Notes: generated by a model from the sequence alone, not told the origin. Positions 8,658 to 17,967 are shown, numbered from the stretch's first letter. The stretch: 64,000 nt of DNA from Kibdelosporangium banguiense (GCF_017876405.1 NZ_JAGINW010000001.1:8321203-8385202), one strand, 5' to 3'. Made by a program: numbers and translations.

Positions 8658-8751
8658 CGCGGAACCTCCTTCTGCTCTGGTACTTCCAGCGTCCTGCACG
8701 GCGGCATCGTTGAAAACCACATAGATGTGCGCCGGAACATAAGATGAACTC
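8658..8751. promoter_or_regulatory. P450/LysR divergent promoter region
   Basis: A 94-bp gap between divergently transcribed P450 and LysR genes. It holds the P450 ribosome site and an AT-richer segment before the LysR ATG with two similar elements, CATAGATG and CATAAGATG, about 18 bp apart. LysR-family proteins normally bind such shared promoters; the precise operator is not resolved. Confidence 0.4.
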
Positions 8752-9666
8752 ATGACTGAGCGGATCAGCCTGCGTCAGTTGGACTACTTCGTGGCCGCCG
8801 CCGAGACGGGCACGATGACCGCCGCCGCCGGGCACCTGCATGTCTCCCAGTCGGCGGTGTCGCTGGCCATCGCGGAGCTGGAACGGCAGATGGGTGTCCA
8901 GCTCGTGCTCCGGCACAAGGCCAAAGGCCTGACCCTCACCGCGGCAGGCCGTCGCCTGCTGCCGGAGGCGCGTGCCCTGTTGGCGCGCTCGGACGAGGTG
9001 CGGGCGGACATGCTCGAAGCGGGGCGGGCCCCGGCCGGCCGGCTGGTGATCGGCTGTTTCACCACGATCGCCCCGTTCCTGCTGCCGGATCTGCTGGAGG
9101 ACTTCCACGCCGCCTACCCGGAGGTCACGCTCGACTTCGTCGAAGACAGCCAGGTGGTGCTGCAGGAACTCCTGCTGGAAGGCCGCTGCGAGGTGGCGGT
9201 CCTCTACGACGTGGACATCCAGCCGGGGATATCCCATGAGACCCTGTACGCCACCAAACCGCACGTGCTCCTGGCACCGGACCACCCACTGGCGCGCCGG
9301 AAATCCGTCCGGCTGGCCGACCTGGCCGACCACGACATGATCATGCTCGACGTCCCGCCGAGCTACCGGTACTTCAGCCAGGTCCTGGCCACCGCCGGGG
9401 TGACCCCCAGAATCCGGCACCGGACCGTCAGCTTCGAGATGGTCCGCAGCCTGGTGGCCCGGGGAGTCGGCTACTCACTGCTGATCCAGCACCCAGTGGT
9501 GGACGTCAGCTACGAGGGCCGGACGGTGGCGATCCGCCCGATCCGGGACCGGCTCGACCCGATGCCCGTGGTCCTCGGCTGGCCGACAGGCGCCCGGTTG
9601 ACCCGCCGCGCGACGGTGTTCGCCCGGTTCTGCCACCGCTACCTGGCCGACCGCTCCATCGCGTGA
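8752..9666 (+). CDS. LysR-family transcriptional regulator
   Basis: A 304-residue LTTR. The N-terminal winged HTH includes LRQLDYFVAAAETGTMTAAA and HVSQSAVSLAIAELERQMG (residues about 6-45). A linker and a periplasmic-binding-protein-like effector domain follow, from GRLVIGCFTTIAPFLLPDLL. The length is normal for the family. It reads away from the P450 at 7404-8657, which it most likely regulates in response to a substrate of that enzyme. Confidence 0.9.
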   Translation: MTERISLRQLDYFVAAAETGTMTAAAGHLHVSQSAVSLAIAELERQMGVQLVLRHKAKGLTLTAAGRRLLPEARALLARSDEVRADMLEAGRAPAGRLVIGCFTTIAPFLLPDLLEDFHAAYPEVTLDFVEDSQVVLQELLLEGRCEVAVLYDVDIQPGISHETLYATKPHVLLAPDHPLARRKSVRLADLADHDMIMLDVPPSYRYFSQVLATAGVTPRIRHRTVSFEMVRSLVARGVGYSLLIQHPVVDVSYEGRTVAIRPIRDRLDPMPVVLGWPTGARLTRRATVFARFCHRYLADRSIA

Positions 9667-9740
9667 TCATCCACAGTGGATTAGCGGCGGCTGGTCGGCT
9701 GCGGAGGTGACTTCCTCCCACTTAAACATATATCGCACCG

Positions 9741-9761
9741 GGGGCCTTGCGGCAAGACCCC
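9741..9761 (+). promoter_or_regulatory. Rifamycin-associated element (RAE)
   Basis: A 21-bp near-perfect inverted repeat of the form GGGGNCTTGC-N-GCAAGNCCCC, 75 bp before the first possible rph start. It matches the RAE consensus known upstream of rifamycin-inactivating genes (rph, helR and others) in actinomycetes, which makes those genes rifamycin-inducible. An AT-rich segment (CTTAAACATATAT) lies just upstream. Confidence 0.85.
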
Positions 9762-9836
9762 GGTTGTGCTGCAGAATCTCCGCCCGAAGCCAGGACCTGC
9801 GCAGATGCGCGGGCCGAGGGCTGACAACCGACGCAC

Positions 9837-12464
9837 GTGGGGGAAGTAGTGGTAGATACCGGCAGCAGTGCCTCGCTCGGTCGTTACGTGCTGGATTTCC
9901 AGGAGATCGATCAGAGCCAGGTCGCGGTCGTCGGAGGCAAGGGCGCGCACTTGGGAGAGCTTTCGCGGATCGAAGGCGTCCAGGTGCCGTCCGGCTACTG
10001 TGTGACGACGGACGCTTTCCGGCGGGTCATGGCAGACGCGCCGTCGCTTGAAGACCGGCTCGATCAGCTGTCGCTTCTGGCCCCGGATGACCGGGATGCG
10101 ATCAGTGCGCTCAGTGCGGAGATCCGCAGCGCCATCGAAGGGACACCGATCCCTGACGATCTGGCGGCGGCGATCATCAGCCCAGTCCTGGACGAAAAGG
10201 CCGCCTACGCCGTCCGATCCAGTGCGACGGCCGAAGACCTGCCGACGGCCTCCTTCGCAGGCCAGCAGGACACGTACCTGAACATCGTGGGGTCTGCGGC
10301 GATCCTCGAGCACGTCAGGCTGTGCTGGGCCTCGCTTTTCACCGAGCGAGCCGTGACCTACCGGCTGCGCAACGGTTTCGACCATCGCAAGGTCCACATG
10401 GCTGTGGTCGTGCAGCAGATGGTCGTGCCGGACGCGTCCGGGATCCTGTTCACGGCCGACCCCATCACGTCCAACCGGAAGATCGTCAGCGTGGACGCCG
10501 GCTTCGGCCTCGGCGAGGCCCTGGTGTCGGGCCTGGTGAACGCGGACGTCTACAAGGTGCGGGCCGGCGAAATCATCGACAAGAAGATCGCCGCCAAAAA
10601 GTTGGCGATCTACGCATTGCCGGAAGGCGGGACGAAACAGCAGGCGATCGAGCCGGAGTTGCAGCAGCAACCGGCGCTGACCGATGCGCAGGTAATGCTG
10701 CTCGCGCAGTTGGGCCGGCGGATCGAGGCGTACTTCGGCCGTCCCCAGGACATCGAGTGGTGCCTGGCCGACGGTGGCTTCCAGATCGTCCAGAGCCGGC
10801 CGATCACCACGCTGTTCCCCATCCCGGAGACCGGGGACGACGGCAACCACGTCTACGTCTCCGTCGGCCATCAGCAGATGATGACCGACCCGATGACGCC
10901 CCTGGGCCTGTCCGTCTGGCAGTTGACCACGCCAAGGCCCATGTCCGAGGCCGGCGGGCGACTGTTCGTCGACGTCACCGAGGGCCTGGCATCCCCGGCC
11001 AGCCGCGACGGACTGCTCGAGGTCATGGGGAGGGGAGACCCGCTGATCAGGGACGTGCTGCAGACCGTTATCGACCGCGGCGACTTCATCCCGGCGCCGT
11101 CCAAGGAGAGTGGCCCCTGGCCGACTGTCGTCGGCGCGCCGGCGGCGATCGAACCCGACCCGGCCATCGTCGATGGGCTGATCGCGCGCAGCCAGGAGTC
11201 CCTGGTCACGGTCGAACGCGAAATCCGGAAACATCACGGGTCGGACCTGTTCGATTTCATCCTGGAAGATTTTCCGGAACTGAGGCGGGTCTTGTTCGAC
11301 CCGCAGGGCCTTCCGGTGATCATGGCGGCGATGGACGCGACATGGTGGCTCAACGAGCAGTTGAACGAATGGCTGGGTGAACAGAACGCGGCCGACACAC
11401 TCACCCAGTCGGCCCCCAACAACGTCACTTCGGAAATGGGGCTGGCGCTCCTGGACGTCGCGGATGCGATCCGCCCGCATCCGGCGGTGGTGGCTTTTCT
11501 CCGGGACGTCAAGGACGAAGGTTTCCTGGACGAACTGCCTGGTCTTGAGGGTGGGCGCGAGGCACGCGACGCAATCCTGGCCTACCTGGACAAATATGGG
11601 ATGCGCTGCGTCGGCGAGATCGACATAACGAGGCCGCGGTGGAGCGAACGCCCCACAACCCTCGTGCCCGTGATTCTCAGCAACATCGAGAACTTCGAAC
11701 CCGGCGCCAGCAGGCAGCGTTTCGAACAAGGCCGCCAGGAAGCGTGGAAGAAGGAACAGGAGGTGCTGGAGCGCCTGCGAGCCCTGCCGGACGGAGACCG
11801 GAAAGCCGACGAGACCAAGTCGATGATCGACCGCGTGCGGACGTTCATCGGCTACCGGGAATACCCCAAATACGGCCTGGTGAGCCGCTACCTCGTCTAC
11901 AAGCGGGCATTGCTCGAAGAAGCCTCGCGTCTGGCGCAGGCCGGTATTATTGGTGACCCCGAAGACGTCTTCTTCCTCAGGTTCCAGGAATTCCACGACG
12001 TCGTACGCACCGGACAGGTCGATTCCCAGCTCATCCGCGAACGCAGGGAGGCATTCAGCACGTACCAGGCGCTCACGCCTCCCCGCGTACTCACATCAGA
12101 CGGCGAGACCCTTTCCGGGGCGTATCAACGCCAGGACGTCCCAGCCAACGCAATCGCCGGCCTGCCAGTCTCCAGCGGCACAGTCGAAGGCCGCGCCCGC
12201 GTCATCCTCGACATGACCAAGGCCGACCTCGAATCAGACGACATCCTCGTCACCGCCTACACAGACCCCAGCTGGTCACCCGTCTTCGTCTCAATCAAAG
12301 GCCTCGTAACAGAAGTAGGCGGCCTGATGACCCACGGCGCAGTGATCGCCCGCGAATACGGCCTGCCGGCCGTCGTCGGCATAGAAAACGCCACCCGCCT
12401 GATCCAGGACGGCCAACGAATCCGCGTGAACGGAACAAACGGCTACGTCGAAATCCTGTCCTAA
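9837..12464 (+). CDS. rph: Rifamycin phosphotransferase
   Basis: Inactivates rifamycins by transferring the ATP beta-phosphate to the ansa-chain hydroxyl. The 875-residue, three-domain protein has an N-terminal PEP-synthase-like ATP-grasp (VGGKGAHLGELSRI near residue 30, YAVRSSATAEDLPTASFAGQQ near 125), a large rifamycin-binding middle domain, and a C-terminal swivelling His domain. The catalytic His833 lies in GGLMTHGAVIAREYGLPAVVG. The first GTG is at 9837; a second in-frame GTG at 9849 is also possible. The upstream RAE supports the specific rph call over PEP synthase. It is unrelated to the polyketide cluster and probably a resistance gene against environmental rifamycins. Confidence 0.9.
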   Translation: MGEVVVDTGSSASLGRYVLDFQEIDQSQVAVVGGKGAHLGELSRIEGVQVPSGYCVTTDAFRRVMADAPSLEDRLDQLSLLAPDDRDAISALSAEIRSAIEGTPIPDDLAAAIISPVLDEKAAYAVRSSATAEDLPTASFAGQQDTYLNIVGSAAILEHVRLCWASLFTERAVTYRLRNGFDHRKVHMAVVVQQMVVPDASGILFTADPITSNRKIVSVDAGFGLGEALVSGLVNADVYKVRAGEIIDKKIAAKKLAIYALPEGGTKQQAIEPELQQQPALTDAQVMLLAQLGRRIEAYFGRPQDIEWCLADGGFQIVQSRPITTLFPIPETGDDGNHVYVSVGHQQMMTDPMTPLGLSVWQLTTPRPMSEAGGRLFVDVTEGLASPASRDGLLEVMGRGDPLIRDVLQTVIDRGDFIPAPSKESGPWPTVVGAPAAIEPDPAIVDGLIARSQESLVTVEREIRKHHGSDLFDFILEDFPELRRVLFDPQGLPVIMAAMDATWWLNEQLNEWLGEQNAADTLTQSAPNNVTSEMGLALLDVADAIRPHPAVVAFLRDVKDEGFLDELPGLEGGREARDAILAYLDKYGMRCVGEIDITRPRWSERPTTLVPVILSNIENFEPGASRQRFEQGRQEAWKKEQEVLERLRALPDGDRKADETKSMIDRVRTFIGYREYPKYGLVSRYLVYKRALLEEASRLAQAGIIGDPEDVFFLRFQEFHDVVRTGQVDSQLIRERREAFSTYQALTPPRVLTSDGETLSGAYQRQDVPANAIAGLPVSSGTVEGRARVILDMTKADLESDDILVTAYTDPSWSPVFVSIKGLVTEVGGLMTHGAVIAREYGLPAVVGIENATRLIQDGQRIRVNGTNGYVEILS

Positions 12465-12481
12465 GTGTACTGAGGCCGGAA

Positions 12482-12516
12482 ACGCGGCGGATGGTCAGCG
12501 TGACCATCCGCCGCGT
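12482..12516. terminator. Bidirectional hairpin terminator
   Basis: A perfect 16-bp stem (ACGCGGCGGATGGTCA) with a GCG loop between convergent rph and the membrane-protein gene. It can terminate both strands. Confidence 0.8.
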
Positions 12517-12534
12517 CGCCCATCGCGCCTGCGC

Positions 12535-13722
12535 TCATTCCCTGGCCCTCCAGCGGGTCAGGTAGATGTGGCGGGCGGTGAGGCTTACGGCCATGTGGTC
12601 GACGAGTGGGTCGAAGTACGACTGGCGGTATCGGGCGTCGCTTGTGGTGGAGGCGACGAAGTAGAGGGCGGAGAAGGCCGCGAGGAAGATGGACACCTGG
12701 AGCAGTTCGTTGGGGACGGGGATCTGGATGCCGAACAGGGTTCCTGTTGACGGGTCGTGGGCGCTCCAGGCCTTCATTACCTGGGGGCGTACTGCCAGGG
12801 AGCCGAAGCTCACGAAGAACGCGAACATCAGGACCGCGAACACCAGTGCCTGGAATGCCTGGGTGAGCAGGAGGACCAGCATCATGTTGGCGCGTTCGAC
12901 CGGGCGGAGCGGGACATGCGGTTCGCCTGTGGGCAGGTGGTCGCCGACGAATGGGTGGAACGGACTGTCGCGCAGCTTTTCGAGGCCGTGGGGGCTGGGG
13001 CGGACTGTGTTCAGTTCGCGGATTTCGTCGGAGAGATTGGCTGCCATGAACAGCACGGAGAGCACGGCGAAGAATCCGGCGACCATCCACATCTGGGCAC
13101 GGGTCAGTGCGGTGCCTGCCTGCCAGATCTCGGCGGTGAAGAAGCCGAAGATCGTGAACAGCAGCAACAGGGGCAGCGCCCGGCTGGTGAATGTGCCCAG
13201 CAGGCGGACCTGGCGCAGCGCCGACCGGACTGCCCAGCCGGCGATGGAGCCGCCGCCGACGGACGCCGCGCTGTAGATCAACGCGACCACGCAGCCGTTG
13301 ATCAGCAGGTTCGGCAGGATGGCCTGGCCGGTGCCGGCCAGGTGCTCGATCACGGGCCATGCCAGCACGTACAGCGCGACGACGATGCCACCGAACACGT
13401 TGTACTTGCTGGTGCCGGTGCGCTTGCGGACCCATCTCATGGTCAGCCAGGCAGTGATGGGCGGGAGGACGACGACGCTGAGCAGCAGGCCGAGGTATGC
13501 CGCCGCGTACAGATCGTTTTCCATCATCTGCTCGAACTCGGCGTCGGTCTGACCGTCCACAAGCAACAGGATGTCCGTGACGACGTCTATTGTGGCGAGG
13601 AAGACCACTGCCGGAATGATCCGTAGCAGCAATTGGGTCGGCCGGTTACGCACCATGGTCGGCAGCCCGCGGCGCCGGAACCATTGTTCGGCCGCACGCC
13701 GCTGGGGATCCTCGACGTGCAT
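12535..13722 (-). CDS. Multi-spanning membrane protein of unknown function
   Basis: A 395-residue protein I do not recognise. It has about eight to ten hydrophobic segments, for example LLLRIIPAVVFLATIDVVT, AYLGLLLSVVVLPPITAWLT and ALPLLLLFTIFGFFTAEIW. A charged loop follows near the middle, with NLSDEIRELNTVRPSPHGLE and a HPFVGDHLP stretch. The soluble N-terminus (QRRAAEQWFRRRG) has no signal peptide. The start is supported by GAGGAGG five nt upstream. No operon partner; it ends at the shared rph hairpin. Confidence 0.6.
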   Translation of the reverse strand: MHVEDPQRRAAEQWFRRRGLPTMVRNRPTQLLLRIIPAVVFLATIDVVTDILLLVDGQTDAEFEQMMENDLYAAAYLGLLLSVVVLPPITAWLTMRWVRKRTGTSKYNVFGGIVVALYVLAWPVIEHLAGTGQAILPNLLINGCVVALIYSAASVGGGSIAGWAVRSALRQVRLLGTFTSRALPLLLLFTIFGFFTAEIWQAGTALTRAQMWMVAGFFAVLSVLFMAANLSDEIRELNTVRPSPHGLEKLRDSPFHPFVGDHLPTGEPHVPLRPVERANMMLVLLLTQAFQALVFAVLMFAFFVSFGSLAVRPQVMKAWSAHDPSTGTLFGIQIPVPNELLQVSIFLAAFSALYFVASTTSDARYRQSYFDPLVDHMAVSLTARHIYLTRWRARE

Positions 13723-13986
13723 ATGTCCTCCTCGATTCCACTGTGGTCGCTACGAGGTGATATCAGAAGGCCATGACCCCCGGTCGGGCAACCCGCCGAT
13801 CGGCCCGGCCGCGGCCCCGGAAGAGCGGTTGACCTGCGGTAATAGGTGCCGGTGGCCGATAAGAAGTCCGGCCGGGCGGCGAGCCGGTCACCGTCGACCG
13901 GTGGGGCCGGGTCCAGCCGGGTGGCGGGGTGGTTCTGGTCGCCGGACAGGCGCGGCGAACCGGTGCCGCTCGCGACGCTGGGATGC

Positions 13987-15186
13987 ATGGCACTGGCGGA
14001 ACATACTGCGGGAAAACAGGAAACGTCGACCGCCCGGCTGGCGGGCATCGACTTGGCCCGTGGTCTTGCGGTTTTCGGCATGTTCGCCGCACACGTCGGC
14101 CCGGATCCCGCGGAGGGCGGCCTGATCGGCGGGTTGATGCAACTGGCCCACGGCCGGGCCTCGGCGCTGTTCGCGACCCTGGCAGGCCTGTCGCTGGCGA
14201 TCATGTCCGGCAGGCAACGACCCGCGACCGGCCTGAAAGGACGGCAGGCCGCTGTCAAGATCGCGATCCGGGCGGTGATCCTGCTGGCGTTCGGGACCGC
14301 GCTGACGATGACGGGCACCAGTGTCTCGGTGATCCTGGCCTACTACGGCGTGTACTTCCTGCTGGCGCTGCCATTCACGAGGCTGCGCGCGATGCCGCTG
14401 GCCGTGATCGCGGCGGTGACGGCGATCGTAGGCCCGCTACTGTCCTTCCTGGTGCGTGGATCATTGGCCCGCACCGGCTGGGACCAGCTGATCGCCTCGA
14501 ACGATCCGATCGAGATCCTCAGCGGCGAAGGCGTCCTGCAGTTGCTGCTCACGGGTGCGTATCCGGCCGCGACGTGGATGCCCTTTGTCTTCGCGGGTAT
14601 GGCGTTGGGACGGATTGACCTCCAGGCCGCCGCTACTCGGGCTCGTCTGGCCGTGATGGGACCGGTTCTCGCTCTGATCGGCTACGGCGGATCGTGGATC
14701 GCGTTGCACCTCTTCGGCGGCGTCGACGCGTTGACGTCCGGAAATTCGGCGAAATTCGGCGACATGTCCGGGATCGCCAAGGGAGTACTGGAAAAGGGCG
14801 CCGCGGCGAAAGGCGCGGTGAGCACCGACTCGCCGGCGTGGCTGCTGGTGTCGTCGCCGCACAGCGGGACTCCGTTCGAAATCATCGGGGCATTGGGTGT
14901 CGGGATCACGGTGCTGGCGGCCGCGCTTGTGCTGGCGGAGAAACTTCCCCGTCTGTGCCGCCCGGTCACGGCAGTCGGATCGATGTCGCTGACCGCGTAT
15001 GTGGGGCACGTGATCGCGATCGGCCTGCTGGGACTCGACGCCCAGCCTGGCGAGCCTTTGCCTGTGCTGCTGGGATTCATCGCCGGTGCGATCGTCTTCG
15101 CGTTGGTGTGGTCGCGGTTCTTGCGGCGTGGACCACTGGAGTTCCTGCTCAACAAGGCCACCACGCCGGCTCGATGGCTGAAATGA
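13987..15186 (+). CDS. DUF418/HGSNAT-like integral membrane protein
   Basis: About 399 residues with roughly ten membrane spans. The start of the mature domain, RLAGIDLARGLAVFGMFAAHVGP, is the signature of the DUF1624 (heparan-alpha-glucosaminide N-acetyltransferase-like)/DUF418 family. The C-terminal segment LLGFIAGAIVFALVWSRFLRRGPLEFLL is typical of DUF418. Such proteins are presumed transmembrane acyltransferases or transporters; the substrate is unknown. I use the ATG at 13987; the frame is open upstream to 13846 but that extension is hydrophilic and family-atypical. A methyltransferase gene follows 18 nt later. Confidence 0.65.
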   Translation: MALAEHTAGKQETSTARLAGIDLARGLAVFGMFAAHVGPDPAEGGLIGGLMQLAHGRASALFATLAGLSLAIMSGRQRPATGLKGRQAAVKIAIRAVILLAFGTALTMTGTSVSVILAYYGVYFLLALPFTRLRAMPLAVIAAVTAIVGPLLSFLVRGSLARTGWDQLIASNDPIEILSGEGVLQLLLTGAYPAATWMPFVFAGMALGRIDLQAAATRARLAVMGPVLALIGYGGSWIALHLFGGVDALTSGNSAKFGDMSGIAKGVLEKGAAAKGAVSTDSPAWLLVSSPHSGTPFEIIGALGVGITVLAAALVLAEKLPRLCRPVTAVGSMSLTAYVGHVIAIGLLGLDAQPGEPLPVLLGFIAGAIVFALVWSRFLRRGPLEFLLNKATTPARWLK

Positions 15187-15204
15187 CGCCGGTATCCTGC
15201 CACT

Positions 15205-16011
15205 ATGGAAGGCATTTTGGCGGATGTGCTCAAGAACCAGATCCTGGCGGTACCGGCTGTTCGACGGCGTCACATGGCTCGTGCGGCGCCGTACGAGCCC
15301 ACCAAGAACGCCGTGGCCTACGTGCAGGACGTGTTCGAGAACTCGTCACAGCTGGTCGCCAGCCGCCGGCCAATTGCCGGAAATGTCCTGGAAATCGGTC
15401 CTGGCGGCAACCTCGGGGCACTTGTGATGTATCTCGCTGCCGGGTGCGACCGGGGCGTGGCACTCGATCTGGTGCCTCTTGTCACAGACCAGCAGGCGCT
15501 TTACGAAAGCCTTGCGCCGGACGCCTCGGCATTGCTGGAGCGCATCGAATACCGCACAGGTGAGCCGATCGAGCAACCGTCGTTATCGGACAGCAGCTTC
15601 GACATAGTCTTCTCGGCCGCGTGCCTGGAACATGTCGCCGACCCATCGGCAGCGCTTCGCACGATTCACCGGCTCCTGAAGCCCGGCGGCGTGACCACGC
15701 ACAGCATAGATCTGCGCGATCATCGCGACTTCACAGATCCGCTCGCCTTTCTCCGGCATTCCGAACGGACATGGCGGGCAGCGACTTCACGGCGGCTGGT
15801 GACCAACCGATGGCGGGCATCGGACTGGCAGCGCGGGTTCGAGGCAGCGGGCTTCGTCGACGTGACGGTCGATGCGCATGAGCAGGTGACCATCACCGAA
15901 GCGATGCGCTCACAGCTGCACCGCAGCTTCCATTCCAAGGACCTGACGGACCTGGGCACGCTGATCATCAACGTGACCGCGACGAAGCGATCGAGTGGCG
16001 TTCGAGCGTGA
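15205..16011 (+). CDS. Class I SAM-dependent methyltransferase
   Basis: A 268-residue protein. Motif I is GNVLEIGPGGNLGALVMYLAAG near residue 55, followed by an acidic end of strand 2 (ALDLVP) and the motif DSSFDIVFSAACLEHVADPS near residue 130. The AALRTIHRLLKPGG segment is typical of methyltransf_11/25 proteins. The substrate is not evident. It sits between the DUF418 membrane protein and an O-methyltransferase on the same strand, at the left margin of the polyketide cluster, so membership in the cluster is uncertain. Confidence 0.75.
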   Translation: MEGILADVLKNQILAVPAVRRRHMARAAPYEPTKNAVAYVQDVFENSSQLVASRRPIAGNVLEIGPGGNLGALVMYLAAGCDRGVALDLVPLVTDQQALYESLAPDASALLERIEYRTGEPIEQPSLSDSSFDIVFSAACLEHVADPSAALRTIHRLLKPGGVTTHSIDLRDHRDFTDPLAFLRHSERTWRAATSRRLVTNRWRASDWQRGFEAAGFVDVTVDAHEQVTITEAMRSQLHRSFHSKDLTDLGTLIINVTATKRSSGVRA

Positions 16012-16055
16012 CGGCTTAGCGTGCGGCGAGGTCGGCCTATGACCAAGGAGTACGG

Positions 16056-17117
16056 ATGGGCACTTCGCTGGACGAATGGGTGGGGCTCAAGCCGGAGAGC
16101 TACCTCCCCGCCATCTACGGGTTCGCCATGTTCCAGGTCGTCGCCACGTTGGCCCGGCTGAACATTCCTGACGTGCTGGGTGAGTCCGCGATGACCGCGC
16201 AGGAGCTCGCGGCCGAGACCGGGGCGGATCCGGCGTCGCTGCGGCGGCTGCTGAGGACAGCGGCGGTGATCGGGGTCTGTGGCATGCCGGCCGACGGGCG
16301 GTTCGCGATGACCGCGCTCGGCCGGATGTTCCGGCGGGACTCGCCGTGGCAGGCGGGCACGGCCTCGGCGCTGAATTCGGCGCCGGCGATCTGGCAGGCG
16401 TGGGGAGCGCTGGAAGGCGCGGTGCGCACCGGGAAACCGGCCTTCGACAGCGTGCACGGCGTCGGCCTGTTCGACTATCTCCAGCAGGACGCCGGGTTGT
16501 CGGAGCTTTTCCACGCCACGATGGCGTCCGGAACCGGGAGTCAGCTGGCGGCGATCGTCGAGCGCTACGACTTCTCCCGATTCGGTCATGTCGTCGATGT
16601 CGGGGGTGGGGACGGGACGCAACTCTCGGCGGTTCTCGGCGCGAATCCCCAGCTGCACGGCACCCTGTTCGATACTGAGCAAGCGTTGCGGAAGGCCCCT
16701 GACCTGCTGAAACGTGCGGGGGTCGCCGACCGTTGTGCCGTGGTGAGCGGGAACTTCTTCGAGTCGGTTCCCGCAGGCGGGGACGCTTACCTGTTGAAGA
16801 ACGTCCTGACCGACTGGGATGACGAGTCGAGCGTGCGGATACTCCGCAGCTGCCATGCGGCGCTCACCGGGCGGCCGGACGGCCGGGTCGTGGTGATCAC
16901 CTCACTCATGCCCGAGCGAATCGACGAGCAGAACCGGGGCGAGACCATGGCGGTGTCGCTTTTCGACCTCTCTTTGCTGGTTCTGACGCCGGGCCGGGAA
17001 CGCACGCTCGGCGAGTACGAACAACTGCTGGCCGCCACCGGATTCGAACTCGATCAGGTGACACCGATCGCCGAGCACAACCTGTGCCACGCCCTCGACG
17101 CCGTCGCTGTCCGTTGA
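16056..17117 (+). CDS. O-methyltransferase (acetylserotonin/DnrK-type)
   Basis: A 353-residue protein. An N-terminal dimerisation/winged-helix domain (TAQELAAETGADPASLRRLLRT, residues about 47-68) precedes a Rossmann SAM domain with FGHVVDVGGGDGTQLSAVL near residues 176-194. In the sister enzymes of this cluster a His precedes the D/N-W dipeptide (LHDW, LHNW). Here it is Thr252 (VLTDWDDE), so the usual general base is absent, which may mean altered chemistry or a different base. An AAGGAG site precedes the ATG. It likely methylates a phenolic hydroxyl of the polyketide. Confidence 0.85.
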   Translation: MGTSLDEWVGLKPESYLPAIYGFAMFQVVATLARLNIPDVLGESAMTAQELAAETGADPASLRRLLRTAAVIGVCGMPADGRFAMTALGRMFRRDSPWQAGTASALNSAPAIWQAWGALEGAVRTGKPAFDSVHGVGLFDYLQQDAGLSELFHATMASGTGSQLAAIVERYDFSRFGHVVDVGGGDGTQLSAVLGANPQLHGTLFDTEQALRKAPDLLKRAGVADRCAVVSGNFFESVPAGGDAYLLKNVLTDWDDESSVRILRSCHAALTGRPDGRVVVITSLMPERIDEQNRGETMAVSLFDLSLLVLTPGRERTLGEYEQLLAATGFELDQVTPIAEHNLCHALDAVAVR

Positions 17118-17143
17118 CGTGCGGGTATCCGACGTTCTATTGT

Positions 17144-17166
17144 CATTAGGACTAGTCATAGTAATG
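17144..17166. promoter_or_regulatory. AT-rich palindromic operator candidate
   Basis: Within an unusually AT-rich 45 bp upstream of the SDR gene lie the inverted pair CATTA/TAATG and, inside it, the 8-bp palindrome GACTAGTC (17150-17157). The 11-mer TAGTCATAGTA (17153-17163) recurs with one change in the halogenase promoter region at 43201. Shared elements suggest one regulator, possibly the PadR protein, acts at both. Confidence 0.45.
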
Positions 17167-17189
17167 CTAATGCCGTAGGGAGGTGTGCC

Positions 17190-17942
17190 GTGGACCTGGG
17201 GCTCAAGGACAAGCGCGTCCTCGTCACCGGAGCCACCCGGGGCATCGGTCGGGCGACCGCTCGGGTCTTCGCCGAGGAAGGAGCCCGGGTCGCGATCACT
17301 TACCACTCGGCCGTCGACGCGGCCAACGATGTGGTGGAGGAGCTCGGCGGGCAGGACCGCGCCTGCGCGGTGCGGTACGACCTCAACGACCCCCAGCTGA
17401 TCGAACAGGCAGTGCGGACGGTGGAGGAGCGCTGGGGAGGCATCGACGTCCTGGTGGCCAACGCCCAGTCGTTCGTGTGGAGCGACCCGGACAAGCTGCC
17501 GTACTTCGAGAATCTCGACGTGGACGAGGGGTTCACGCTGTTTCGCGGCAACTCCGAAGGCCACATGCTCGCGATCCGGGCCGCGTTGGGCGGAATGCGC
17601 CGGCAGGGCTGGGGCAGGATCGTCCTGCTGTCCTCGGTCACCGCCAAGCATGGCCGGTTCGGTGCCGAGATCTACAGTGCGGCAAAGGCCTCACTGCACG
17701 GATTCGTCCGCGGTCTGATGTGGACAGGGGACGGCGTGCTGGCGAACGTCGTCGCGCCCGGCGGCACCCTGACCGAAAGCCTGCAGGCCGTGGACCCAGA
17801 GCTGCTCAAGCAAGGCATCGCCGAGACGCCCAGCGGACGGCTGAGCACCCCGGAGGAGGTTGCCCGGGTGATCGTGTTCCTCTGCTCGGAAGCCAACGGC
17901 AACGTCAACGGCGAAGTCATCCATACCGCAGGTGGGAGGTAG
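17190..17942 (+). CDS. Short-chain dehydrogenase/reductase (FabG-like)
   Basis: A 250-residue classical SDR. The cofactor motif is VTGATRGIGRATARVFAEEG near residue 14 and the catalytic motif is YSAAKAS near residue 153. The C-terminal NGEVIHTAGGR is typical. NADPH-dependent ketoreduction of the nascent or cyclised polyketide is the likely role. Translation starts at a GTG with TAGGGAGG upstream. It has its own AT-rich promoter region and its own hairpin terminator, so it is probably monocistronic. N-terminal MDLGLK is shared with the SDR at 24473, suggesting a paralogue. Confidence 0.85.
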   Translation: MDLGLKDKRVLVTGATRGIGRATARVFAEEGARVAITYHSAVDAANDVVEELGGQDRACAVRYDLNDPQLIEQAVRTVEERWGGIDVLVANAQSFVWSDPDKLPYFENLDVDEGFTLFRGNSEGHMLAIRAALGGMRRQGWGRIVLLSSVTAKHGRFGAEIYSAAKASLHGFVRGLMWTGDGVLANVVAPGGTLTESLQAVDPELLKQGIAETPSGRLSTPEEVARVIVFLCSEANGNVNGEVIHTAGGR

Positions 17943-17967
17943 GCCGGGCCCCCGAGGGTGGGAGGTG

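Noticed and set aside
7371..8747. Long plus-strand open frame (about 458 codons) opposite the P450
   Set aside because: No recognisable protein pattern; it mirrors the codon periodicity of the P450 on the other strand, as is common in high-GC DNA.
9681..11996. Long minus-strand open frame (about 771 codons) opposite rph
   Set aside because: Low-complexity, Arg/His/Gln-rich translation with no motif; rph on the plus strand has all family motifs.
12461..13435. Alternative minus-strand frame overlapping the membrane protein at 12535
   Set aside because: Arg/Pro-rich translation and it runs through the terminator hairpin; the other frame has regular hydrophobic segments.
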